Assembly: GCA_022826345.1 (NCBI GenBank)
Contig: JAJDVB010000188.1
Location: 1 to 17,922, forward strand
Direction: 5' to 3'
Length of the DNA: 17,922 nt
DNA from: Alphaproteobacteria bacterium
GTDB lineage: Bacteria; Pseudomonadota; Alphaproteobacteria; UBA828
The notes below the pieces were generated by a model. The model had not been told where the DNA came from. It saw only the letters and a list, made by a program, of their open reading frames with translations, and made no database searches. Below, one piece after another: positions 7,031-14,452 of the stretch (its first letter is position 1; each line of letters opens with the position of its first letter). A program made the translations under genes and the position numbers.

Positions 7031-9553
7031 ATGGCGTTTCCTCGTCAGGCACCGGCCTCGTGGCGCATCGCCCGGCGCGAGCTGCGCGGCGGCGTGCGCG
7101 GCTTTCGCGTCTTCCTCGCCTGCCTGATCCTGGGCGTCGGCATCACCGCCGCCGTGGGCTCGCTCGGCGAGGCGCTCAAGACCGGCCTCGCGCGCGACGC
7201 CCGTATGATCCTCGGCGGCGACGTCGAGCTGGTGCAGTTCTCGCAACCGCTCGCCCAAGAGCCGATGGCCTATCTGGAGGCGAACACCGCCGCGCTCTCG
7301 CACGTCGTCACCATGCGCGGCATGGCCCGCGACGAGGACGGCGCGCACCGCTCGCTGGTCGAGCTGAAGGCGGTGGACGGCGCCTATCCGCTGGTCGATC
7401 GCGCGCGCCTGGAGGACGGCACGGCGCTCGCCGACGCGCTCGCCGGCGGTGGCGCCGCGGTCGAGAAGGGATTGCTCGACCGCCTCGGCATCGGCATTGG
7501 CGACAGGGTCCGGGTCGGCGCGGCACTGCTGACGGTGCGCGGCGTGCTCGTGCGCGAGCCCGACCGGCTCACCGGCGGCATCGCCCTCGGCCCGCGCCTG
7601 ATGATGGATCATGCGTCGCTGCAAGAGACGGACTTGGTGCGGCCGGGCACCCTGGTGCGGCACCGCTACCGCGCGCTCGTGCCCGAGGGCACGGCCGTCG
7701 CGGGGTGGGTGGAGGGCCTGGAGACGGCGTTTCCCGATGCGGTCTGGCGGCTGCGCGACACCCGCGACGCCAACCCGTCGCTCAGGCGCCAGCTCGACCG
7801 GGTCGGGCTGTTCCTCACCCTCGCGGGGCTTGCCGCCCTTCTGGTCGGCGGCATCGGCGTCGCCAGCGCCGTCTCCAGCCATCTGCACGGCAAGCTGCAC
7901 ACCATCGCGGCGCTCAAGTGCGTCGGCGCGACGCAGGCCACCGTGCAGCGCGCCTTCCTGATGCAGATGGGCGTACTCGGGCTCGGGGCTATCGCGGCGG
8001 GGCTGATCCTCGGCGCTGCGGCGCCGCCGGTCCTCTCCGCCCTCTTCGGCGACACGCTGCCGGTGCCGCTGGCGGGCGTGATTCACGGGGCGCCGCTCGC
8101 CCTTGCCGCAGCCTATGGCGCACTCACCATGCTCGCCTTCTCGCTCTGGCCCCTCGGGCGCGCCGCCCGGACCCGGCCCGGCGTGCTCTTTCGTGGCGCC
8201 GCCGCGCCTGCCTCGGGCTGGCCGCCGCTGGTGGCGATCGCGGGCACGGCGCTGGCCGCACTGGCGCTTGCCGGCATCGCCGTCGGCACCGCGCCGCGCA
8301 TGAGCATCGCACTGGGCTTCGTCCTGGGCGCGCCGGTGGCGCTGGCGATCTTCAGGGCAGCAGCGGCCCTGGTGGTCGTCCTGGCTCGGCGCACGCGCCC
8401 CCGGCGCCTCCCTGCGCTCCGGCTGGGCTTCGCCAACCTGGCGCGGCCGGGGGCGCCCACGGTCCCCGTCGCGATGTCCTTGGGCACCGGACTCGCGGTC
8501 CTGGTCTCGATCGCTCTGGTCGAGGGCAATCTCGGCGCGATGCTCAGCGACCAGCGCAATGACGAGCGGCCGGCGTTCTTCTTCCTCGATATCCAGAAGC
8601 AGCAGATCGCCCCGTTCGAGCGGCTGATCGAAGAGACGGCGGGCGTCGACTATGGCCGCCGGGTGCCGATGCTGCGCGGCCGCGTCGTCCGCATCGACGG
8701 CGTCCCGGTGCGCGACGCCAAGGTCGCGCCAGGCTCGGAATGGGTCACCCAGAGCGACATCGGCCTCAGCTACGCCGCCGATCCACCGCCCAATGCGGAG
8801 ATCGTCGCGGGCGAATGGTGGCCCGCCGACTACGACGGGCCGCCGCTGGTTTCGCTCGCGGAAGAGGAGGCGCTCGATTTCGGGCTGGAGTTGGGCGACA
8901 CCCTCTCGATCAACGTGCTCGGGCGCGACTTCACGGCCGAGGTCGCGAGTCTGCGCCGGGTCGACTGGACGGCCTTCGATATCAACTTCCTCGTGATATT
9001 CTCGCCCGGAGTCCTGGAGGGAGCGCCGCAGACGCAGCTCGCCACCGCGCACGCGACACCGCAGGCGGAACCCGTGCTTGAGCGCGCGGTGACGGAGCGC
9101 TTCGCCAACATCACGGCGATCCCCATACGCGCGATCATCGAGGCACTGGACGAACTCATGGGGCGAGTCGGCGCGGCGATTCAGGCGGTGGCCGGGCTCA
9201 CGGTTGCCGCGGGCCTGCTGGTGCTGGCGGGCGCGACCGCCGCCGGCCACGAGCGCCGGGTCCACGACGCGGTCGTCTTCAAGGTGCTGGGCGCCCGCCG
9301 GGGGGACCTGCTGCGCGCCTTCCTGGCCGAGCACATCCTGCTCGGCTGCGCCATCGCCGGGCTCGCCATCGGCATCGGCACGCTCGCCGCCTGGGCCTTC
9401 GTAACGCAGGTGCTCGACCTGCAATGGCGCTTCCTGCCCGAATATGTGGCCGTGACCGCCGCAGCCTGTATAACCATGACGCTCGTTCTCGGATTCGCGA
9501 GCACATGGCGCGCGCTCGGCCGCAAGGCCGCGCCCCTCCTGCGAGTGGAATAG
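7031..9553 (+). CDS. ybbP: ABC transporter permease with two FtsX modules, YbbP-like
   Basis: The product has 840 residues, close to the 800-odd usual for YbbP. About ten membrane helices are visible: one near 26-46; a first FtsX core at about 258-376 preceded by a periplasmic domain of about 210 residues; further helices at about 399-498; a second periplasmic domain at about 500-710; and a second FtsX core at about 715-826. The coupling sequences HTIAALKCVGATQ (about 290-302) and HDAVVFKVLGARRGDL (745-760) occupy the same place in each core, showing internal duplication. It pairs with the ATPase encoded 6 bp upstream (TGAGG before ATG 7031 serves as Shine-Dalgarno). The family is linked to extraction or export of hydrophobic or lipid-like compounds, with TesA on the periplasmic side. 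The substrate is not known from sequence. Confidence 0.92.
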   Translation: MAFPRQAPASWRIARRELRGGVRGFRVFLACLILGVGITAAVGSLGEALKTGLARDARMILGGDVELVQFSQPLAQEPMAYLEANTAALSHVVTMRGMARDEDGAHRSLVELKAVDGAYPLVDRARLEDGTALADALAGGGAAVEKGLLDRLGIGIGDRVRVGAALLTVRGVLVREPDRLTGGIALGPRLMMDHASLQETDLVRPGTLVRHRYRALVPEGTAVAGWVEGLETAFPDAVWRLRDTRDANPSLRRQLDRVGLFLTLAGLAALLVGGIGVASAVSSHLHGKLHTIAALKCVGATQATVQRAFLMQMGVLGLGAIAAGLILGAAAPPVLSALFGDTLPVPLAGVIHGAPLALAAAYGALTMLAFSLWPLGRAARTRPGVLFRGAAAPASGWPPLVAIAGTALAALALAGIAVGTAPRMSIALGFVLGAPVALAIFRAAAALVVVLARRTRPRRLPALRLGFANLARPGAPTVPVAMSLGTGLAVLVSIALVEGNLGAMLSDQRNDERPAFFFLDIQKQQIAPFERLIEETAGVDYGRRVPMLRGRVVRIDGVPVRDAKVAPGSEWVTQSDIGLSYAADPPPNAEIVAGEWWPADYDGPPLVSLAEEEALDFGLELGDTLSINVLGRDFTAEVASLRRVDWTAFDINFLVIFSPGVLEGAPQTQLATAHATPQAEPVLERAVTERFANITAIPIRAIIEALDELMGRVGAAIQAVAGLTVAAGLLVLAGATAAGHERRVHDAVVFKVLGARRGDLLRAFLAEHILLGCAIAGLAIGIGTLAAWAFVTQVLDLQWRFLPEYVAVTAAACITMTLVLGFASTWRALGRKAAPLLRVE

Positions 9554-10318
9554 ATGTACGGCCACGGAGCCCCCTCGCCGCCGAGGCTCAGGGTGTATGA
9601 AACGGTCGGTGAGGCCTTCCGGCTCACCTTCCGCAACTTCCGCACCATGCTCGGGCTCGCGCTGGCGCCCATGGTGCTGGCGGTGCTGCTGCCGGCGGTC
9701 ATGCGGCTCGACCTTGAGAGCATGGCCTCCGAAGAGCTGCTGGTCATCCACGCGCTCGCCCGACTCTTCCTGCTCTCGATCTTCGCGGTGGCCTGGCACC
9801 GCTACCTGCTGCTGGGGACGCGCGATACCAGCGTGCCGATCCAGTTCTGGCCCGGCATGCGGGACGTGAAGTATTTCGGCCGGCTCATCCTCTTCCTGCT
9901 GCCGCAGGAGATCATCCTGGTCGCGATGCAGGCGCATGATCTGCTGCTGGTCCTGGTGCTGCTGCTGATCACGCTCTTCGTCGCCGCACCGTTCGCATTG
10001 GCGTTCCCGGCGACGGCGGTCGACGACTACCAGGGGCTCCTCGCCGCCCGGCGCAAGCTGCGCGGCGCCACGCTTCAGCTCGTGGGCGCGATCCTGCTCT
10101 CCTTCGTGGCGATCACCGTCATCCTGTTCCTGCTGGGCGGCGTGCTCGGATCGCTGATCCTCGCCACCTTCGGCCCCGGCGCGATGGTGTCGTTCTTCAA
10201 CGCGCTGACCTTCCTCACCGTGGGCATCCCGGTGGCGGTGGTCTCGGTCGCCTATCGCAAGCTCAACACGCCGGTATCCCCGCTCGGGACGGCCGGGAGC
10301 CCTCCGCCGGCGACCTGA
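9554..10318 (+). CDS. Polytopic membrane protein of unknown function
   Basis: The product has 254 residues with about six hydrophobic helices (roughly 31-50, 62-86, 108-126, 128-152, 172-198 and 210-234). A soluble, Pro-rich N-terminus carries YETVGEAFRLTFRNF, and the C-terminal tail is short and Pro-rich. The amphipathic head leading into the first helix resembles uncharacterised membrane proteins of the DUF4013 or glycerophosphodiesterase-membrane-domain sort, but I see no catalytic motif. The ATG abuts the stop of the permease gene (TAGATG), so translation is almost certainly coupled to ybbP. That makes it a candidate accessory component of the exporter. No Shine-Dalgarno beyond the permease 3' end is needed. 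The function is unknown. Confidence 0.8.
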   Translation: MYGHGAPSPPRLRVYETVGEAFRLTFRNFRTMLGLALAPMVLAVLLPAVMRLDLESMASEELLVIHALARLFLLSIFAVAWHRYLLLGTRDTSVPIQFWPGMRDVKYFGRLILFLLPQEIILVAMQAHDLLLVLVLLLITLFVAAPFALAFPATAVDDYQGLLAARRKLRGATLQLVGAILLSFVAITVILFLLGGVLGSLILATFGPGAMVSFFNALTFLTVGIPVAVVSVAYRKLNTPVSPLGTAGSPPPAT

Positions 10319-10367
10319 CCGGCCGCTTGCAAGCGCGTTGCTGGAGAAATTGTAATTCGTCCAGGCG

Positions 10368-10396
10368 TTGAAACTGGACCGCGGGCTTCCTAATAT
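10368..10396 (+). promoter_or_regulatory. Sigma70-type promoter of the BI-1 gene
   Basis: TTGAAA at 10368-10373 and TAATAT at 10391-10396 are separated by exactly 17 bp. The predicted transcript starts near 10403, giving a leader of about 36 nt that contains the Shine-Dalgarno AGAGGA (10426-10431, 7 nt before ATG). Confidence 0.75.
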
Positions 10397-10438
10397 AGTC
10401 TTCGAATCCGGCAGTTTTCGGCACTAGAGGACGCTTCG

Positions 10439-11155
10439 ATGGCACTCGGGACGCAAGGCCAGCCGTTCGCTGGCACGACCCTGACACAGGCGCAGGTCGA
10501 CCAGGGTCTCCGGAGCTACATGCTCCGGGTCTACAACTACATGGCCTCGGGCCTGGCGCTGACGGGCGTCACGGCCTACATCATCGCCAATACCGGGCTC
10601 TTCAACGTGCTCTACGGCTCGGGCCTCGGCTTCGTGGTCATGCTGGCCCCGCTCGGCATCGTGTTCTTCCTGGGTATCAAGATTCAGAACATGAAGCACA
10701 CCACGGCGCAGTGGTTGTTCTGGGCCTTCTCGATCCTCATGGGGGCCTCGCTCTCCTACATCTTCATGGCCTACACGGCGACCAGCATCGTCCGGGTGTT
10801 CTTCATCACCATGGGCATGTTCGGGGCGATGAGCCTTTACGGCTACACCACCAAGCGCTCGCTGGTCTCCTGGGGCTCGTTCCTGTTCATGGGCCTGATC
10901 GGCGTCATCATCGCGATGGTGGTGAACATCTTCCTGCAGTCAGAGATGCTTCACTTCGTGATCTCGGTGATCGGCGTGCTGGTGTTCCTCGGGCTGACCG
11001 CCTACGACACCCAGCGGATCAAGGACGTCTATCGCGAGACCGACGGCCAGGCGGTCATGGTGAAGAAGTCGGTGATGGGCGCGCTCTCGCTCTACCTCAA
11101 CTTCATCAACATCTTCATCCTGCTGCTGCATCTCTTTGGCGCCGCACGCGAATAG
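10439..11155 (+). CDS. Bax inhibitor-1 / YccA family membrane protein
   Basis: The product has 238 residues and about seven transmembrane helices from about residue 33 onward. The family signature appears as GLTAYDTQRIKDVY (185-198), before the last helix pair. The N-terminal stretch DQGLRSYMLRVYNYMASGLALTG is typical of proteobacterial members. Bacterial BI-1 proteins sit in the inner membrane; some act as pH-sensitive calcium leak channels and YccA interacts with FtsH, but the role here is not shown. The gene is a single transcription unit: near-consensus promoter at 10368-10396, Shine-Dalgarno AGAGGA, and a perfect intrinsic terminator directly downstream. Confidence 0.93.
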   Translation: MALGTQGQPFAGTTLTQAQVDQGLRSYMLRVYNYMASGLALTGVTAYIIANTGLFNVLYGSGLGFVVMLAPLGIVFFLGIKIQNMKHTTAQWLFWAFSILMGASLSYIFMAYTATSIVRVFFITMGMFGAMSLYGYTTKRSLVSWGSFLFMGLIGVIIAMVVNIFLQSEMLHFVISVIGVLVFLGLTAYDTQRIKDVYRETDGQAVMVKKSVMGALSLYLNFINIFILLLHLFGAARE

Positions 11156-11178
11156 CGGCGGGGCCGGACAATAGCGGA

Positions 11179-11211
11179 GGGCACCGGGCGGCGAACGCCC
11201 GGTGCCCTTTT
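11179..11211 (+). terminator. Intrinsic terminator after the BI-1 gene
   Basis: GGGCACCGGGCG (11179-11190) pairs perfectly over 12 bp with CGCCCGGTGCCC (11196-11207) around the loop GCGAA, followed by TTTT (11208-11211). It ends only nine bases before the next start codon. Confidence 0.9.
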
Positions 11212-11220
11212 CGTTGAACG

Positions 11221-11985
11221 ATGCTCGCGGCATTCCAGCGCTCGCTTACCTACTATCCCGACCGCACCCGGCCGACGCCGGCCGAGTCGGACGTTCCCGA
11301 GCTTGAGCCGGTCACGCTGGAGACCGAGGAAGGGCTCTCGCTGCTTGCCTGGTATGCCCCGCCCCGCGAAGCCGACGCGCCGAGCCTGATCTACTTTCAC
11401 GGCAATGCCGGCCACATCGGCATGCGGGGCTTCAAGGTGCGGGCCTATCTCAACGCCGGGCTTGGCGTCCTGCTCACCACCTGGCGCGGCTACAGCGGCA
11501 ACCCCGGCACGCCGACCGAAGACGGGCTCTACGCCGACGGGCGAGCCGCCCGGGTCTTCCTGCGCGCCCGCGGCTGCGGCGACGACCACCAGGTTCTCTA
11601 CGGCGAATCGCTGGGCACCGGCGTCGCGGTGCACCTCGCCTGCGAGACCACGCCCGCCGCCCTGGTGCTGGAAGCGCCCTTCAGCTCGGTCGTGGATATC
11701 GCCGCAGGCCGCTTCCCGCTGCTCCCGGTCCGCCCTCTGATCGCGGACCGCTTCGATTCGGCCGTCAAGATCGGCAAGGTGGCCGCGCCGCTGCTCATCG
11801 TGCACGGCGAGCGCGACCGGACCATTCCCGTGCGTCTTGCACGTAAGCTCTTCAAGCGCGCCCGCGAGCCCAAGGAGGCGGTGTTCATCCCCGAAGCCGA
11901 CCACGCCGACCTTGTGGACTTCGGCCTGCCCACCTACGTGCTCGAATTCCTCACCCGCCATGGCCATATGCCGAAGCAACAGTGA
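11221..11985 (+). CDS. Alpha/beta hydrolase, ABHD13/17-like
   Basis: The product has 254 residues. Visible are an oxyanion-hole element FHGNAGHIGMR (59-69), the nucleophile elbow GESLG with Ser130, the acid Asp199 in HGERDRTIP, and His228 in EADHADL, so a full catalytic triad. The GNAG/GYSGNPG pattern places it with the BEM46/ABHD13-17 serine hydrolases, probably acting on esters or thioesters; no substrate is known. Relatives usually begin with a hydrophobic anchor before the FQRSLTYYPDRTRP stretch. Here only MLAA precedes it, and an in-frame TGA lies at 11215-11217, so the anchor is missing. No Shine-Dalgarno is visible and the preceding terminator leaves no promoter room, so expression may depend on read-through. 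Confidence 0.85.
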   Translation: MLAAFQRSLTYYPDRTRPTPAESDVPELEPVTLETEEGLSLLAWYAPPREADAPSLIYFHGNAGHIGMRGFKVRAYLNAGLGVLLTTWRGYSGNPGTPTEDGLYADGRAARVFLRARGCGDDHQVLYGESLGTGVAVHLACETTPAALVLEAPFSSVVDIAAGRFPLLPVRPLIADRFDSAVKIGKVAAPLLIVHGERDRTIPVRLARKLFKRAREPKEAVFIPEADHADLVDFGLPTYVLEFLTRHGHMPKQQ

Positions 11986-11995
11986 ACACCGAGTC

Positions 11996-12103
11996 ATGAA
12001 TGCCGAACCGATCAAGAGCGAACGAGACCACCAGCGCGCCTTGAAGGAGATCGAGGGCCTGATGGCGGCAAAGCCCAACACGCCGGAGGGCGATCGTCTG
12101 GGA
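11996..12103 (+). pseudogene. Truncated HigA-like antitoxin, N-terminal fragment
   Basis: Reading from ATG 11996, the first 35 codons give the N-terminus typical of HigA-type antitoxins: PIKSERDHQRALKEIE followed by AKPNTPEGDRL. In intact relatives a helix and an HTH domain follow; here the resemblance stops after Arg34-Leu35 (about 12100). The frame then runs on with unrelated sequence to a stop at 12320-12322. The break coincides with the edge of the transposase remnant, so an insertion probably removed the rest. No toxin (HigB) gene is visible upstream; the hydrolase ends 10 bp before. The fragment lacks the DNA-binding part and is unlikely to work as an antitoxin. Confidence 0.6.
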
Positions 12104-12262
12104 TTACGGGTGGAGTGGTTTGAGCTTCGCGGCCCGCTGGCGGCGGCGCTTGGGAGCATTGCGCGGCAGGGGGCATCAGATCGCAGCCTCGGCCATGAGT
12201 TTGGGCAGCCGGGCCAGGTTGTAGGCGGCAGCGGTCAGCGTGAACAACCAGCCCACGGTGCG
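12101..12262 (-). mobile_element. Remnant of an IS5-type transposase (C-terminal end plus downstream flank)
   Basis: On the minus strand, codons from about 12256 down to the TGA at 12176-12178 read VGWLFTLTAAAYNLA then RLPKLMAEAAI. This is the well-known end of IS5/IS1182-group transposases (tail of the DDE domain, AAYNLxRLPKL). About 75 bp of non-coding sequence after the stop reaches the break in the HigA-like fragment and would be the element's end. The rest of the transposase is missing: the upstream side joins the ELM1 gene. I could not identify the terminal inverted repeat or a target duplication, since only one end is left. Confidence 0.65.
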
Positions 12263-13200
12263 GCTCCCATCCGCCGGCGCACTTCGGCAGCGATGCGCGG
12301 AGTCTCGTTGACCGGCTCGTAGCGCCATTGAGCGAGCCGGCCATCAAAGGGCCGGACGATGCCGTCTTCCATGAGCGAGGCGTGGAACTGCGCGAGCCGA
12401 CGGCTGCGGCCCGCCATCTTGGCGACGTAGACCGGCTTTCCGGTCGATATGGCCTCGCTGATCATGGAGACCGAGTCCTCCGTAACCACGACGTGGCGGG
12501 CCAGCGCCAGCATGCCGAGATAGGGGTTGCGGCTCGCCCCGTCCCAGAACCAGGCCTGCGGCAGACGGGCTTTCAGCGCGTCGACGACGCCTGGCTCCGT
12601 CCGCCTCGACGGCGTGATCGCGACGTCTCCGTGAAGGTCGGCGAGGCCACGCGCCAGCTCATCGAGCGTCTGTCGCGTGAATCGATACGACCGCGAGCGG
12701 CCGCCAAGCAGCACGGCGATGTTGAGATTGCCGAGCCGGCCCCGCCATTCCTCGGCCGAGGTCGTGAGCTTCACGGGCGTTATACGGTGCAGGGCGGCCC
12801 GCGACGCCACCACGTTGGGCCCGGCGAGCCCGTCATGCTCCAGCGGGACGATCAGGTCGAAACAGCGGAGAGGCGTTCGCGGGTTCTGGATGTGCACGGC
12901 GAAGGTTCGCCCGCCGGCAGCGCGCCTCACCGCGGCCGCAGCCGGAACACTGCGCCGGCCGCAACTGATCAGCAGGTCGGGCCAGGGCTGCGGGAGGCCT
13001 TCCTCCACCCCATAGCGCAGGAAGCCCGGCGGCTGCCGATGTGCCGGCGACCACGACCAGGGCCGGCGCAGCCGGACGACGATGCTCTCGAACGGCCAGC
13101 CGAGCGCCTCGGCCAACCCCTCCGCCTGAGAGACTTTACCGGCTTCGCCGGTGGTCAACGCCCAGACGGTTCTAACCGACGGGTTGATTGGGACAGGCAC
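12235..13200 (-). CDS. ELM1/DUF1022 family protein
   Basis: From GTG 13200 the product has 321 residues, a member of the mitochondrial fission ELM1 family (DUF1022). This is a GT-B-like fold found widely in alphaproteobacteria, often near envelope genes. The start of the fold is VWALTTGEAGKVSQAEGLAEALG. Typical later blocks are FAVHIQNPRTPLRCFDLIVPLEHDG (split here at its centre by a proline-rich turn), VLLGGRSRSYRF, and VTEDSVSMISEAISTGKPVYV, a nucleotide-sugar-site-like loop. GTG 13200 is chosen because earlier codons overlap a hairpin, but the Shine-Dalgarno is poor. The last about eight residues (AAPWAGCSR) are encoded by the IS remnant in another frame, so the native C-terminus was replaced; the core looks intact. 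Biochemical role unknown; envelope glycan work is inferred from its neighbours. Confidence 0.82.
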   Translation of the reverse strand: MPVPINPSVRTVWALTTGEAGKVSQAEGLAEALGWPFESIVVRLRRPWSWSPAHRQPPGFLRYGVEEGLPQPWPDLLISCGRRSVPAAAAVRRAAGGRTFAVHIQNPRTPLRCFDLIVPLEHDGLAGPNVVASRAALHRITPVKLTTSAEEWRGRLGNLNIAVLLGGRSRSYRFTRQTLDELARGLADLHGDVAITPSRRTEPGVVDALKARLPQAWFWDGASRNPYLGMLALARHVVVTEDSVSMISEAISTGKPVYVAKMAGRSRRLAQFHASLMEDGIVRPFDGRLAQWRYEPVNETPRIAAEVRRRMGAAPWAGCSR

Positions 13201-13243
13201 ACTCGTAACGGTTACGCCGTTCCTCCGTGACGCAATTAATAAT

Positions 13244-13272
13244 GAGGGATCGACGAAGACCGTCGATCCCTC
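13244..13272 (-). terminator. Terminator-like hairpin between lpcC and ELM1 genes
   Basis: GAGGGATCGACG (13244-13255) pairs perfectly over 12 bp with CGTCGATCCCTC (13261-13272) around a 5-nt loop. On the minus strand it is followed by ATTATTAATTG, AT-rich but not a clean U run. It lies 110 bp after the glycosyltransferase stop and 44 bp before the ELM1 start. Confidence 0.55.
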
Positions 13273-13381
13273 GCGGCAGAAAGCCGCGCCAGGCCGGCTC
13301 TCGACTCCCTCGCCAGACGATTGCCATGAGCGGAATTCCGGCAAATGCGGGGACCCGGCCAGTAGGGGCACCTCGCGAAGC

Positions 13382-14434
13382 TCATTTGCTTTCTCGCCAA
13401 ATCCGATCGTAAACGGCGTTAATGCCGTTCATTTCCTTCTCGACAGGGAAGTTCTCGCACACATGTTCGCGACCGTTCCGTCCATGTACGGCCGCAAGCT
13501 CAGGATCCGCCATATAGCGTCTGATTGCCTCGGCCAGTGCGTCGCCGTCCCCGGCCGAGACGACAGCCCCCGTTACACCCTCCACGATCATTTCCGGATA
13601 CGACCCGGCATCGCTCGCCACGACCGCGGTTTGAGAGGCCATGGCCTCGAGCGGAGTCAGCCCGAAACCCTCATATCGCGAAGGTGAAACATGTAACGTC
13701 AGCCGCCGATACCAAAGATCTGCATCAGATAATTCCCCTAGTATTACAATCCGTCTTTCCAAGCCTGCTCCCGCGATTCGATGTCGTAACGTTTCATAGA
13801 ATCCACGGTTCCGACGGGTCACTCTCCCCGCCAGAACAGCAGTCCAGTCCGGGTAATCTGGCAACAGGCGAATCATCGCGTCGACGAACAAATCGGTTCC
13901 TTTCAGATATCGGATACGGCCAAAACACCCGATTGCGTACCGACCTGGTAGCCCGCTGTGTTCCCACTGGTCGTGCGGACCCACGGGCGGACGAAATCGA
14001 GAACAATCCACCCCATGCATGACAACGGTGTGAGGCACAGCCAAGGATTGTCCAGACGGGCCGCTGGTTGCAATAACGGAGTCCATTCGCGAGATCAGGA
14101 ACCGGCTGAACCAACTGTGCGAACGCTGCGCGGCAGAGGTGAAAACGAGCGTCAACGGTGCTCGAAATGCGGACTTCAGGAACAACCCGATCAGCATTTC
14201 GTTATTTCGTCGGGCGTGCCAAATGCGGAGGGGGCGCCGGCGCGGCCGCTTGAGGAGCAAGGGCATCTGCCACCAAGCGATCTTGGGAAGGCCGTTGGGC
14301 AAGCCCGGCCCCAGTGTAGCGATTCCGACTTTCTCAGCCTGTTTGGGGATTAACTGAATGATCGTGCTGGTCACGCCCGAGTATCGGCGCTTGAAGTGCG
14401 GCGCGACAACATAGATATCGGAGATCCGGACCAT
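13382..14434 (-). CDS. lpcC: LPS core mannosyltransferase, LpcC-like (GT4)
   Basis: The product has 350 residues, the length of rhizobial LpcC, a GT4 enzyme that adds mannose to Kdo of the LPS inner core from a nucleotide-mannose donor. The N-terminal block matches that protein closely in form: APHFKRRYSGVTSTIIQLIP (11-30), IATLGPGLPNGLP (38-50) and RIWHARRNNEM (70-80). The C-terminal donor domain has CFGRIRYLKGTDLFVDAM and the EX7E motif Glu255-Glu263 in EGFGLTPLE. It should act on the cytoplasmic face of the inner membrane. ATG 14434 is the family start; the Shine-Dalgarno is weak. The gene follows another GT4 gene by 18 bp and is followed by a hairpin at 13244-13272. Confidence 0.87.
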   Translation of the reverse strand: MVRISDIYVVAPHFKRRYSGVTSTIIQLIPKQAEKVGIATLGPGLPNGLPKIAWWQMPLLLKRPRRRPLRIWHARRNNEMLIGLFLKSAFRAPLTLVFTSAAQRSHSWFSRFLISRMDSVIATSGPSGQSLAVPHTVVMHGVDCSRFRPPVGPHDQWEHSGLPGRYAIGCFGRIRYLKGTDLFVDAMIRLLPDYPDWTAVLAGRVTRRNRGFYETLRHRIAGAGLERRIVILGELSDADLWYRRLTLHVSPSRYEGFGLTPLEAMASQTAVVASDAGSYPEMIVEGVTGAVVSAGDGDALAEAIRRYMADPELAAVHGRNGREHVCENFPVEKEMNGINAVYDRIWRESK

Positions 14435-14452
14435 ACACTTTACTCGCGAGGT

